Below, in pieces: positions 25,524-36,663 of a stretch of 64,000 bases of DNA. The position numbers and the translations under genes were made by a program. The notes under the pieces are model-generated. The model ran no database searches. It had not been told where the DNA came from and saw only the letters and a program-made list of their open reading frames with translations. This stretch comes from Allomyces arbusculus (Eukaryota; Blastocladiomycota; Blastocladiomycetes; Blastocladiales; Blastocladiaceae): positions 124,001 to 188,000 of the forward strand of contig JADHYV010000021.1 of NCBI GenBank assembly GCA_027604705.1, in the 5' to 3' direction. Each line of letters starts with the position of its first letter. The stretch's first letter is position 1.

Positions 25524-27377
25524 TCATTCTCTCGGGCAGCAAGCAACAGGCTGCTCTGGGGACGACGCCGGTTGAGGAGTGCCGTCTTGAGCAGTGACAG
25601 CACTTTCCACCAGCTCTTGGAGCTCGTCCACCGCCTGCTGCTGCTCGCCTCCGTCTGGCGCGCGACGGTGATCCGGAACGCGCTCAACCTGCGCTTCAAT
25701 GAGCCTGGCGAGGCGACGCCAAGCTTGTCCACCCTTGTCTGTATACGGATCGCGTCGGCGCTGCTCAAGCGCATCCGGGGCGTCGACGGCCATATCGAGC
25801 AGCGGCACGTACCGCATCGCAAATGCGTGGTCAGGTACGGTCACAGGCAAAACCACATCGTCGAGACACGAGGCTGTGACGTGCGCCCATGTCCGCGCGG
25901 TATTGGCGTGATGGTAGCCCCCTACGAACGAGACGAGGGTCGTCAGGCGGAGAACAGCGACCAGCCAATGAGAAATCAAACCGTACCGCCACCGAGAACC
26001 ACCAGTTTCCCCTGCTCCCCTGCGATCCACGCCAGTTCCCGCCGCACCACACGCACCACGTGCACGATCGCCGCTGGGGTGACCGTCCACCTCGCGATCT
26101 GCGCGCCCTTCGGGTCGCCATACACGGAGTCGGCCCCACATATAACCACCACCGCAGGCGGCCTAAACCTCTCCATGACCGGCGCAACGACCGCATCCAC
26201 GACCGCGCAATACGTCTCGTCTCCGCACCCGGCCTCAATCGGGACGTTGATCGCAGCCGGTCCCTCGTCCGTCGGGTCCCACACCCCGTCGTCCACCGCG
26301 CCAGTCCCCGGATAAAACCCAGGCGATGCGTGGTGAATCGACACGGGCAAGACGCGCTCATCGTTGCGAAACGCCGCGTCCATGGCGTCGCCGTGGTGAA
26401 TGTCGACGTCGAGCACGAGCACGCGCGCGTGGGTGGCGAGCAGCGACTGCACACACAGCGCCACGTCGTTAACGTAGCAGAACCCAGCGGCGGAACCGGC
26501 ACGTGCATGGTGACGGCCACCGTCCCAATGGATCGCGATGGAGTGTGGGGCGCGGGCGGCAGTGAGGGAGCCGCCAGCGGCGAGGCGGATGTGCGCGGCG
26601 AGGCCGCGGAAGACGGGGCAGTCCTGGAGGTTTGGGTCAAGCGTATCAGCGACGAGAGTAGGGCGTTAGTGGGTTGGCGTGAAAATGAGCTCGTCGTTAC
26701 GGACATCCTCGAGACCGTGGCGTGAAAGTGTCTCAACGGGAACAGGGACGCCACGAGCGCATTTGGAAATGACATCTGCCACGATTGATGAGTTTTCAGT
26801 TCAATTACTACGCGACCAGGAGTGTGAACCAACAGCAAACCCAAATACGAGCGTGTATGAAACCGGAGCAAGTCGTCAGGCGACGCCACGGACGGTGGGA
26901 GCACTCTTGAACAGGAAGAAGTGGGGCAAAATGAGAAGAGAAAAAGGATGGAGAAGGAAAATACAATGTCGTCGAATATATACTCGATGCTTTCGTGATC
27001 CAGCAGTTGCAGCGCGCGTATCAAGCCGTGAACCATGGACGACTGGATCAAAGCGCCCGTGGGCGAGGTCAGGGATAGGTGTGACGGACCTAGCATAAGT
27101 TTGGAGAACAGGAAATGCCCCGGACCCGCTGCGGGTTGGCTGGCACATGATCATGAACGAGGGCGGCGGTGGGTGCGAATATGTACGCGACACTTGGAAG
27201 GTCGCGGCTTCGTCGAGCTAATAAGTCAGACGTGGTCGTTGAGGTTGGCGAAATATCATCCACTTGAGCGCCGTTGGCGCTGGGGATGCCCCTTGCCAGG
27301 TTCGGGGGCCCAGTGCGAGTTGGATGCGTTCCTGTTGACGGAGTTCCTTCATTCTGCTCAGTTTGTTGTTCATGCAT
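25524..27377 (-). CDS. HDAC8: Class I histone deacetylase, HDAC8-like
   Basis: Zinc-dependent lysine deacetylase. From the ATG at 27377, exon 1 ends LVHDHVPANPQR (27126); exon 2 (27042-26984) starts SSMVHGLIRALQLL; the next gives LPPSVASPDDLLRFHTRSYL, and a later exon DDCPVFRGLAAHIRLAAGG. The catalytic core is intact: IHWDGGRHHARAGSAAGFCYVND with the His pair, VLVLDVDIHHGDAMDAAF with the zinc Asp and His, VSIHHASPGFYPGTG, VVICGADSVYGDP with the third zinc Asp, and LGGGGYHHANTART with the catalytic Tyr after an intron near 25984. The C-terminal exon ends about residue 120 after that, with an acidic Gln-rich tail. The match KRASMVHSLI/QRSSMVHGLI and DCPA/DCPV point to HDAC8 rather than RPD3. 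A 41-bp intron in the N-terminal part is the least certain joint. Confidence 0.85.
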
Positions 27378-27753
27378 TGCGACAAGTGACAAACAGGCAG
27401 AGAGCGCGGTCTTGACAGCGAGAAAGGGGGTAAATTAAGACAACGTTCTCTCTGATCCTGCGAATATGTAGGCACTGTCGAGTGAACGCTGCTGACAAGA
27501 TGTTGGCCAAGCATTGCCTTCCGCAGTCTGACAACCATGATCAGAAGTATCAGTCCGAGTATGGGCAGTAGTGTTGGATGATGCCAACTTGATGGTACTC
27601 ACGGCACCAGCAACTCAAGTTCAGACCAAATTCGCAGCGCGCGATCAACTGGTGAGAACCAATGGGACGCAATCTAATATTTGCAGCAAACACGCACACA
27701 AACCAAAGACAATACAAAACACTATGAACGGACGGGTATCATCGAAAAAAAAT
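27378..27753. other. Intergenic, no supported gene
   Basis: Short AT-richer spacer between the start of the HDAC8-like gene and the stop of the class-V aminotransferase, both on the minus strand. I see no ORF of interest and no RNA gene. Confidence 0.5.
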
Positions 27754-30229
27754 TCACGACGCGGCCGCAACCGCGGCCGGCGGTGCTCCCGCCGACGCAG
27801 TCGTCACAGGTGCCGCCGTGCTCCCCGCGCTCGCCTTGCGACTCGATCCATGCGCATCACTCGCTGCGCTATCCGTGGCCGCCGCGTCAGACCGGTCATC
27901 ATCGGTCCCGACCCCCGAATCCTCAGCGGCACCATGGTGCGCCGGCTTCGGTGCCTCGAGCATCCTCACTGACCCGGCGCGCGATGACCCCGACGAGACG
28001 GCTGCATGCACGGCCTTCCTCGCGACCGCGGCCGCACGACGCACGAACCAGGACCCTTTCTTCCCGCCCGCCGTGGCACTGGGCACAGACTCGTCGAGCG
28101 CGCGCCACATATCGGCCGCCTCGTCCGGGTGCATGAACCAGCGCGCCTTTTCGACGGCCTCCCCCGCGGCACCGTACCCGAGCCACAACTCGTTGCGCAT
28201 GTTGGCCGCGTGCACGTCGTCGGCGACGACGGCGCCGACACGGTCGGCGAACCGTTGTGCGTGAACAAACATTTTATCGTCGCTGTCGGCTGCCAGGGCC
28301 ATGGGCACGTCCCCTGCCGGTGCAGGCGTGGGAAGACCGTGGAATTTCGTGCGCGACATGGCGTGCATGGCCGCCGGGGACAACCGCATCGCCCAGGCGC
28401 CGGTGCGCGCGTCGACCGTGTAGTACGGCAGAAGGCGCCATCCGTGGTCGGCGATCCAGGTCACGGCACGCACGATCAGGTCAGCGTCGGCCGGGGTGAA
28501 GAAGTAGTTGAAGGAGAAACGCAGGTAGCCCGGCTTGAGCGAGTCAAGCTTGACGGGGTCCGACGACGCGCCGGTCGTCGCGGGCACTGTTGCCGAGCAG
28601 GGCGCGCAGGTCGCGGGTTCGGCGCTGGGGGTGGACGTGCCGTCGGCAGCGGGCGTGGACGAGGGCGTGACGCGAATCTCGCACATGGGACAGGATCCGG
28701 GTTCCTTGACGAGTTGTCGCCGCGTCGCCGGGTCCTGACTCAGCAGCGTCTGGTACGTGTGCACTTGGTTTTGCGTCAGGTGGAGAAGCGAGATACCAAA
28801 CGGGCCGGCACACCTGGTGGTGAAGTCAGGTTGGTCAGTATCCTCAGAGATTCCTGCGTCAAGAATCAGCAATGGAGCGAGCAAAAACGTACATGCACCC
28901 ACCGCGCGTCTGAATCCCGAAAAAGTCATTCAGCACTGCCGACACGAAATTGTAATGCAAGAACTTGTTGGGCCTGCTCTCGTCCTCGCCCGGCGCGACA
29001 ATCTGGATGCAGAACACGGGCACGCGGTCGCCCTTGGTCTCGCCGAGCACGCGTACCCTTGGGTGTGCCGTCAACTGCTCGAGCGCGCGCTTGGCCAGCG
29101 CATGCTCGCGCTTCTCCATTTCCGTGACCCCGACCAGCTGCTTGACGCGGAACACCAGCCCGCACCGGATTGCCTCGACAATCGCGGGGGTACCAGCCTC
29201 CTCGCGCTCCTCGAGATCACGCAGGTACTCGTGCTCAGTGCCCGTGACGAAATTCACGGAACCGCCGCCGGGCCGTGCGGGGGCAGAACGGAACAGGGCT
29301 TTGCGCGCGACCAGGACACCGGGCGTGCCGGGCCCGCCAATGAACTTGTGCGGCGACAGGAAGACGGCGTCCTTGTACGCCAGACCTTGGTCTTCAGCCG
29401 GAAGGTCGGGCTCGTCCTCCGGGTTCATGTTCACGTCCAGGTACGCCCCGACGCCCGCATAGTCGAAGAAGGCAAGCCCACCGTGGCGGTGCATAATGCG
29501 CGCGAGCGGGCGCGTGTCCATCGGGATTCCCGTCAGGTTACTGCCGGCCGTGAAAGACCCAATCAGCATTGGCGACCCAGCATGCTTGGCGGCCGCGACT
29601 TGCCGCTCGAGCTCGTCCAGGTCAATTTGCCGACCCGTCGCATCGAGTGGGATCGTGACCACGTTCGCGGCCGATTCACGCCATGGAAGCAGGTTACTAT
29701 CGACGTAAGGATCAACCAAGATCGTCAGCGAACGCCCCTTTCCATTATTCTTCACTTCCTCCTGTTATCCCCCCTCGTACCTGTGATGCTCGGCAATCGA
29801 CACAAACACGGTCGGCGTCGGCGCTGAACTCGGCCAGAACCCGTGATCATACAACCTGAGCGTCGTGGCCAAATGCACAATGGCCGCGGTACTGCCCGAC
29901 CCCGTAAAAATCACTGCGCAGTCCTTGGGCGCCGCGTTGACGCTTTCGCGAATCACGGCGCGTGCGCGCTCGCGCTGCGCCATGGTGCGTCGTGCCGTGA
30001 CGGTCGTGGTCGTGTGCGTGTTGGCGTAAAACGGCAAGACATGGTCGCGAATTGCGTTCTCGACAAATTTGAGCGACCTGCCCGACGCGAAATAGTCGCA
30101 GTAGATGACCGACCGTGTCCGGCCGATCGGTGACGAGAAGGGCGCGCGCGCGCCCATAACAGATTGCGCGACGGTGCGGATGCGCGCGTCCACGCTGAGC
30201 GGGGTCAGCAGGTGGTCGATCTGTTCCAT
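27754..30229 (-). CDS. Class-V PLP aminotransferase (cysteine-desulfurase-like) with a CxxC-bearing insert
   Basis: Exons 30229-29781, 29696-28893 and 28813-27754 join to 770 aa. Fold-type I class-V features: IYCDYFASGRSLKFVE near the start, AVIFTGSGSTAAIVHL, GSNLTGIPMDTRPLARI, GLAFFDYAGVGAYLDV with the PLP Asp, and VFLSPHKFIGGPGTPGVLVA with the PLP-lysine. Intron 2 splits the conserved RGGCMCAGPFGI motif. After it, the third exon carries an insert with two CxxC pairs (SCPMCEI and TCAPCSA), then a motif LKPGYLRFSFNYFFTP typical of the small domain, and a long Ala/Ser-rich, poorly ordered tail. Close relatives act as sulfurases or lyases, but no persulfide Cys can be assigned here, so the reaction stays open. 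Confident of family, not of substrate. Confidence 0.85.
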
Positions 30230-31144
30230 GTTGATTGATGCTGGTGCGTGATGATGATCGAGGGCACTCGGTCGAGGTCGGGTCGTCAAAACAAGAGAGA
30301 GTACGGCCGTCGTGTCAGGCTCGGTCGACAGTGCGTGCGAGGTGCAAGTTGGATTGGCCGTCATGGGTCGCGCGGGTCCCGGCCAGTATTTGTACGAGAA
30401 TCCGTCGCGCTGGTGCCGTGGCGACGGCGCCGGTGCACATGGGGGCGTCCGCGATTGAAGCGCCAACTTTTGCCTGGGTACGCGCCGTTGCGCTCGTGAG
30501 CTTCAGCTATGGTTGCAGAACGTGCGCACGCGCCGACGTGCGTGGCTGACGAGAAGGACAGCGGGTCGAATTTTGGCGGGCCCGTCGCGGCGCGGTCCAG
30601 CTTGTGCACCGGCTCAAACGCCGTTGCCGCTGCAAGTTCCTGGGCATATGACCACGAGCATGCGGGCGCGTGCGGTTGGGTTGGGGTCGTTCACGGGCGT
30701 CCCTGCTCGAGCATGGTGTCGCGGGCCATCCTGTCGGTAGTGTTGGTATTGAGGCGTCCGTGGCGAACCGCGAGACGGGGACACATCGGCTGAAGCGCAC
30801 CGAATGCGTTGACCAGTGCTTGCCCACGCAGGGACCTGTTCTTGCCCGGGGCCTGTTGAAGCGCCGTGGCCGGTGGGGGCGGCTGATGCCGACGCCAAAT
30901 CGGGGCGCCTCCCCCTGGCTTCCCCTCATTGAAACGCGCGCCGCTCAACGAGAGCTTGTGCGACGGGAAGTTCTTCCGGGCCACAATGCGCCCAAGGTGT
31001 TCAAGAAGGATCATGGTGTGTATCAAGAATACGGACAATATAATGTACAGGTTGATCTGCCCGTGATGGGCCGCCCGCCGATGACGTCGACCCGACGAGG
31101 TTCGGCCCGTCGCGAGACGCGACGCGACAGTGCGCGCGCTCCAT
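30230..31144. other. Intergenic with one possible small membrane-protein ORF
   Basis: Between the class-V gene start and the PRXL2 copy B stop. On the minus strand, around 31060-30691, a frame reads INLYIILSVFLIHTMILLEH (strongly hydrophobic) then LGRIVARKNFPSHKLSLSG and continues about 75 residues. It may be the C-terminal exon of a small membrane protein or chance. I cannot assign a start or family. Confidence 0.3.
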
Positions 31145-32339
31145 CTACACTTGCACGGGCGGTACTGGCGGGTACTGCTGCGCGAGCGATTTGCACGTCT
31201 CCAGGACCGTCTCCATTGGTGCCTAGATCAAATCACGCCGCGTTGAACCTCAGCATGCGCACTGGATCTGATCCAACCCAAAAGAAAGAAAGACGGTTCA
31301 AACGTACATGGTCGCCAAACTCAGTCTCCGGGTACTCGTAGACGATCCCTTTGTCGCCAGGTCCGACAATCAAGAGCCCGCCCAAGATTGTGCCGTCGCC
31401 GTCCAAGTTACTGTCGAGCTTGGTCTTGCGTGCGCGCGCCATGTTGGCGAGCACCGACGGTTTCATGAGCTGCAACAGCGAGCCCTTGCGGATCTGACCG
31501 TCGCTAAATTCGACATCAACCGTCAGCGTGGTGCTCTGCATGCACGAACTGGACGGGGACCCGTGCATGCAAACGTACCCCATGGCCTTGAAGAGCCCGA
31601 GGTCCTTGTCGAAGAAGCACGTGCCCTTCCAGTAATTGTCGGCAAAGTCCTGTGCGCCAAACGACTGGTTCACGATGGCGACCATGCGGATGCCGAGTTC
31701 CTTTTGCAAGTGGTCGCGCTGGTTGGCAAGGTTGAAAGCCTCTTCGCGGCACAGCAAGCATCCTGGTTTGTCGCGGAAAACGACAGTCAGATCTCGGAAA
31801 CGCTCGCGCCTCCATCGTGCGCGGCGAGCCGTACCGGGTCGGCGAATCAAGACAATCATGGTCGGGCGGTCCTGCCAGAGCGTTTGCGAGAGCACCGTCT
31901 TTTCTGGGTCGACGGGTGCGGAGTCTCCCTCCTCGCCGCGGATTGGGACGAGCGTGACGTTTTGCATCAACGGCCACGACGTCTGGTACGTGGTGCAGTC
32001 CATGTCCATGTTGGCGGTGAGACGCGGTTCTGGTGCGTAGTGAGTGGCAAGACAGCACTGGCCTACCTTGGTCGCTGGTGCAGAGCGCGTGAAGATGCCC
32101 ATGGTTGCGGCGGTTGTTTGGGAAAAGTGTAGGCGTGTGGTCGGTGTGCGGGTTGCAGCTGTTGCCGCCGAGAGGAGCGAGTGTGGAGCGGGTCGGTGCG
32201 TGTCAACGATGGGGAGCGCTGGTTCTTGAAGCAGTGGTGGGCGATGCGGCCGGCCAGCAGCCATCAGTGTCGAGGTGGTCAGCGACCGAGAGCGTGGCGC
32301 GGCGAGTCGCGCGAGCGCTCGCATCACAACAAGTTGCAT
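31145..32339 (-). CDS. Peroxiredoxin-like 2 (AhpC/TSA-2) protein, copy B, possibly mitochondrial
   Basis: Exons 32102-31835 (or from 32339), 31762-31579, 31503-31308 and 31222-31145. With the ATG at 32102 the product is 241 aa (MGIFTRSAPATK). The same frame is open to an ATG at 32339, adding a stretch rich in Arg, Ser and Leu (MRALARLAAPRSRSLTTST) that looks like a mitochondrial presequence, for 320 aa. Core motifs: TLWQDRPTMIVLIRRPG, GCLLCREEAFNLANQRD with CxxC, IRMVAIVNQSFGAQDFADNYWKG, CFFDKDLGLFKAMG, LGGLLIVGPGDKGIVYEYPETEFGDH and APMETVLETCKSL. Three introns fall at the same sites as in copy A; the intron after IVNQ in copy A is absent here. Divergent from the polymerase iota gene, so the two may share a promoter. 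Confidence 0.75.
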
Positions 32340-32756
32340 CGGGTGCGCTGCGGCGGCGGCGCTTCGAGAGCGACTTCGGTCGACAGGAAGGGGTCCCGGC
32401 GGCGGCGACGGTCTGTCAGCACGATTTGTGGGTGTCGCGGCGCCGATCGCGATCGCGACGGCCGGAGGCTGCGAGACGCGTCGCTCCTGGGACGGCCGTG
32501 CGGTGAGCGTGCGGTGGGTGCTTGGGCTGACTGCGCGTGAGCGGTGGTCAACATTGTCGCCCACGACTCGAGCGCGCTGCCAACATCGGCGGCCTGTTCG
32601 AATCGTTGACGACGTCGAGCAGCGCCGGCGCCCGGTCGCATGATCCGTGGGCTCCGAGTGACCGCAAACGACCCCGCCAACACCAACCAGAACGCGGCAA
32701 CACGAGCGGGGGGGCCAGCACCAGCACCAGCGCCGCGACCTGGACCGGTCTTCGCC

Positions 32757-34600
32757 ATGGACCCATCAACCTCATCCGGCCGCTCGCCGCGCGCCGTGAT
32801 CCTCATCGACCTCGACTGCTTCTACGCGCAGTGCGAGCACGTGCGCGACCCGACGCTCTCCTCCGCCACGCCCGTCGGCATCCAGCAAAAGAACATCATT
32901 GTCACGGCCAACTACGCTGCGCGCCAACGCGGGGTCGGCAAACTGATGCTCGTCCATGACGCGCGGCGCGCGTGCCCGGACCTCGTTATCCGTACGGTTC
33001 GTCTTGATCCTGACCCTTCCGCCGCTCTCCTGCCGTTCAACGACACTGACACAGGCTACGATGGATTAGGAAATGGCGAAGACCTGAAGCACTACCGCGC
33101 CTACTCGAAACAAATCTGGACGACGCTTCGCTCGCACTTCCCGGCGCCGGCTTGCGCGATCGAGCGGCTTGGGCTCGACGAGTTCTTTATTGACGTGACC
33201 GACGCGCCGTTGCATCTGGGGTCCGAATCCCGCCAGCTTCCCAACGACTGCCATGTTCTCGGTGACTTGGTCAACGACGACCCGCTCGCCGTTGAGGCCC
33301 TCGTGTCAGCCGCGTGGTGGGCACACACGGCGCGGCACCGCATCCGTACCGAGTGCGGGTTCACGACGTCGGCCGGAATTGGGCCGTCGAAACTCGCGGC
33401 CAAGCTCGTGAGCAGTCTGCACAAGCCAAGTCTGCAGACGGTGATTGCGCCCGCACGCGTGGCCGAGTATGTTGCGGGATTGCCGTTTCGCGCGATTCCG
33501 GGGCTCGGGTCGGCCGTGCGCAGGGTACGCAACCGTTATGTGTTGCATGGTCTGCGGCGTGGATTGATGGCTAACGGCCTCTCGATTGGCATGTAGACAC
33601 TGCGCGAGCAGTTCCCGACCATCACCGACACCACGACCGTCGCCGACCTCAACTCCCTCCTTCCCACGTCCACCGCATGGACTCGCATCGCCGGCGCGCG
33701 CGTGGGCCCAACTCTCGCCGACCTGTGCCGCGGGATTGACCCGTCCCCCGTACGTCCTCGTCCCACTCGTCTCCACTTGCTCCACTCACCCCTTCCCCAT
33801 TCGATCCCAGGTCGTCGACACCCCAACCATCCCAACGCAACTCTCCGTCGAAGACGCCTTCGCGTCCCCCACCCCTTCGCTCGTTGACCTCGAATCCCGT
33901 CTGTTCACGCTCGTCCAATCGGTCCTGGCGCGGTTCGACACGGAGCTCGGCGCGCCCGCGGTCCCAAAATCCTTGCGCGTCACGATCCGCACGCGGTCAT
34001 CCGGGTACAAGCGCACGTCAGCGAGCGCGCCGGTCGTCGGTGGCGCGCGGTGGCGCGCGGATGAGAATGCGGTACTTCGAAACGCGCGGGGACTGTTGCG
34101 GAAATTGGTGGCGGGGAGTGGGGTGGGGGGTGGGCCGGTGGATGTGGGCGACGTGAATTTGTACGTGCGGTTTCGGATGGGGGACTGGTCTGCGGGGGGC
34201 GAGCGATCCTGACGCGGTGGGTTGGTTGGGGTTACGTAGGATCAATGCTGCGCTTGTGCACTTTGACGTGCCGTCCTCGTCGTCAGCGGGGGCCGCGGGC
34301 GCGCAACCGACGCTCCTGGCGCAGTGGGCACGCGCAGGATCGCACGCCGCGGTGCCGGACGGTGGCAGCGGTGAAACGATTGGGTCCGCTCACGACAGCG
34401 CCGCGCGCGCTCAACGAGACATGCACGACGACAATGCCGACGACGACAGTGTTCACGTGCACGTCGAACACGACTGTTCGGACCGTGCGGCCGCGCCAAC
34501 CATGGCGTGTCCGTTCTGCTCAGCCGCCGTGGCCCCGTGGAGCTGGGACGTACACATGGTCGTGCACGACGCCGAAGATGATAACGATAATACATGCTAA
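32757..34600 (+). CDS. POLI: Y-family DNA polymerase iota with C-terminal UBZ-like zinc finger
   Basis: Translesion polymerase. Exons 32757-33524, 33597-33749, 33811-34160 and 34240-34600 join to 543 aa. Active site: VILIDLDCFYAQCEHV with Asp18, and IERLGLDEFFIDVTD with Asp141-Glu142. TANYAARQRGVGKLMLVHDARRACPDL and GEDLKHYRAYSKQI are closer to pol iota (NYEARKLGVKKLM, GEDLTRYREMS) than to pol eta. The palm and thumb follow (FTTSAGIGPSKLAAKLVSSLHKPS, FRAIPGLGSAVRR), then the little finger (VTIRTRSSGYKRTS, VNLINAALVHFD). The tail carries CPFCSAAVAPWSWDVHMVVH, a C-x2-C-x11-H-x3-H finger as in UBZ3 ubiquitin-binding domains. An in-frame ATG at 32640 would add 39 residues. The gene is convergent with RAB1. 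Confidence 0.88.
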
Positions 34601-34955
34601 CTTGGTTGGCAAACACGGACGACACGCAAAGAGAAGAGCAACGAACGACAAAGCGCAGGGCGGTAATCATATTGAACAACCAGGGCAACGACGAAACGAG
34701 ACCGAAGTAAGGATTTGGCGACCCCAGCACGCTCACGCGCGCGAAGGTCGAACCAAACGCGCCACCCTCCCGACTTGCCGGTCCCCGACAGCACGCCGTG
34801 CCGTCATGGCTTCGGACGAGCGGCGTGCGTGGGCGCAACAAACCAAATGCAACTCCCTCAAGGTCCCCACCGCGGCGTGCGGAGGGGAACCCGAAACGAT
34901 CAAAGAACAAAAACGTGCAAACGCGGGAATAAAAAACCAAGAACCGAGCGCGCGT

Positions 34956-36181
34956 TTAGCAGCACCCGCCGCCCGACTGCTGCACGGGCTGGCCTGGCTT
35001 GATGTTGACCGTCGACTTGGTCTGCTGCGTCGCGTTGTTATTGCCCATGCTAAAACGATATTGTTGCCGTGCAGAAATCAGTGACGACCATCTCGACAGG
35101 CATAAAAAAAAACAACGTCACATACCGGTCCTTGATCTGCTTGGCCATCGTCAAGAACGCCTGCTCGACGTTGGTCGCCGACTTGGCCGAGGTTTCGAGG
35201 AACGAGATGCCGAGAGAGTCGGCAAACGCCTTGGCCTCGTTGTAGTCGACCACCTTCTTGCCAACGAGATCCGACTTGTTGCCGACCAAGAGCTTGTTGA
35301 CGCCCTCGACCGCATACCGGTCGATTTCCTGCAACCAGTTCTTGACGTTCTTGAACGTGTCGGCGTCGGTCACGTCGTAGACGACAATGATGCCGTGCGC
35401 GCCGCGGTAGTACGACGAGGTGATCGTGCGGAACCGTTCCTGGCCAGCCGTGTCCCACTAAGAGCGCAATGGATCGAGCGGCGGTGAGGAGAAAGGGTGG
35501 GAGAGGGAGGGTGGGTGGGGGGGTGGGCGACGCGTACGATCTGCAGCTTGACAGTCTTGCCCTCGAGCTCAATCGTGCGGATTTTCTGGTTTGGCAAACA
35601 GGGTCGAGTGAGCCTCCGGGCAATTCAGCGCCCCGATTCGGGTCCGCCGCTCAACACAACGGCACGAGAGAGCACGTACAAAGTCGACGCCAATGGTGCT
35701 GATGTACGATTCCGTGTAGGTATCGTCCTACACATTGAAGTAGCATGCGGTGGGCGGGCCAGGTCAGGTTCAGAACGTCGAATCGCTCGAATTGGTGGGG
35801 GCAAACGAGCAACGTACCGCAAATCGCAGCAGCAGACACGACTTGCCGACGCCCGAGTCGCCAATCAGCAGCAGCTTGAAGAGGTAGTCGCTAAATGACG
35901 TCAACAGTGGGAGAGATTGGGTCAGCCGCGTTGCAGGAGGGGGGCATCGCGAGCAAGTTGTCCACACAAGGGCGCGCGCGTCCGTGTGGGCACGCCAGCG
36001 AGAACGTGTGCGCGGGCAATACATAGCGGTGCGGCGTGTGCAACCACCGCACCATCGCGCGCGCGGGCCCGATGACGCGTTGGCTGTGCGCGGCCCAGAT
36101 TGCTGCTTGCCCACCAGGATCCGACACGCATCGTCGGCGGCGGCAGAGAGCGCATCGCGACACGCACTATTCCGGGTTCAT
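34956..36181 (-). CDS. YPT1: Rab1/Ypt1 small GTPase
   Basis: Regulates ER-to-Golgi vesicle tethering. Six exons (36181-36168, 35890-35818, 35727-35680, 35585-35538, 35457-35126, 35049-34956) give 202 aa. The first coding exon is only 14 nt (MNPEY). G1 GDSGVGKS, switch [21 protein letters not shown] (diagnostic of Rab1), G3 [23 protein letters not shown]4 NKSD and G5 ETSAK are all present. The tail ends SGGCC, a double-geranylgeranylation signal. Every exon joint is in phase and every intron has GT..AG ends. An unrelated stretch of 480 bp separates the start from the GRC3 stop on the same strand; it holds only overlapping GC-rich ORFs. Confidence 0.96.
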
Positions 36182-36663
36182 TTTGCGTGGAGTTGCGTGT
36201 TGCGGGGGGCGGTGCTGGAGGAGAGCGCGGCGGTGGCGTGCAGCGGGGGGTGGTGCTCGACGCGGTTGGGTTGAATGGAGGCTGGGCGGGGCGGCGCGTC
36301 TCCCGAGGGGCGGATTTGCGGCGCGGTGCGTGTGGAGCGGGGGGCAACGGGGCGATCCACGGCAAAGGAAGGGGCAGGCGCGACGCGAGAGAGATGTCGT
36401 CGGCGGGCGGGTGCGGTCCGGCGGCGTGAGGAGGGGCGGCGACGGTGGGTGGCAGCGGTGGGTGGCAGCAGTGGTGGTGGCGAACCAAGGCACGGCAAAA
36501 ACGAGCCAAGGGCGACTGACTGACGCTGAGCGGCTGAACGCGTTGTCGCTTCAGGGTTGGCGAAACTTGAGGTTGTGATGGGAAACCCATCTTTCGCCTG
36601 GACGCGCTGACCAAATGCCGGCCTCACCAAGCAAATCTCGATTTGATTCCTCACCATGATTCC

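Noticed and set aside
32640-32756. Upstream ATG as the start of polymerase iota
   Set aside because: In frame, but the added 39 residues are low-complexity (Ala/Pro/Gly) and the family normally starts close to the first catalytic motif; the ATG at 32757 fits better, although the longer form is not excluded.
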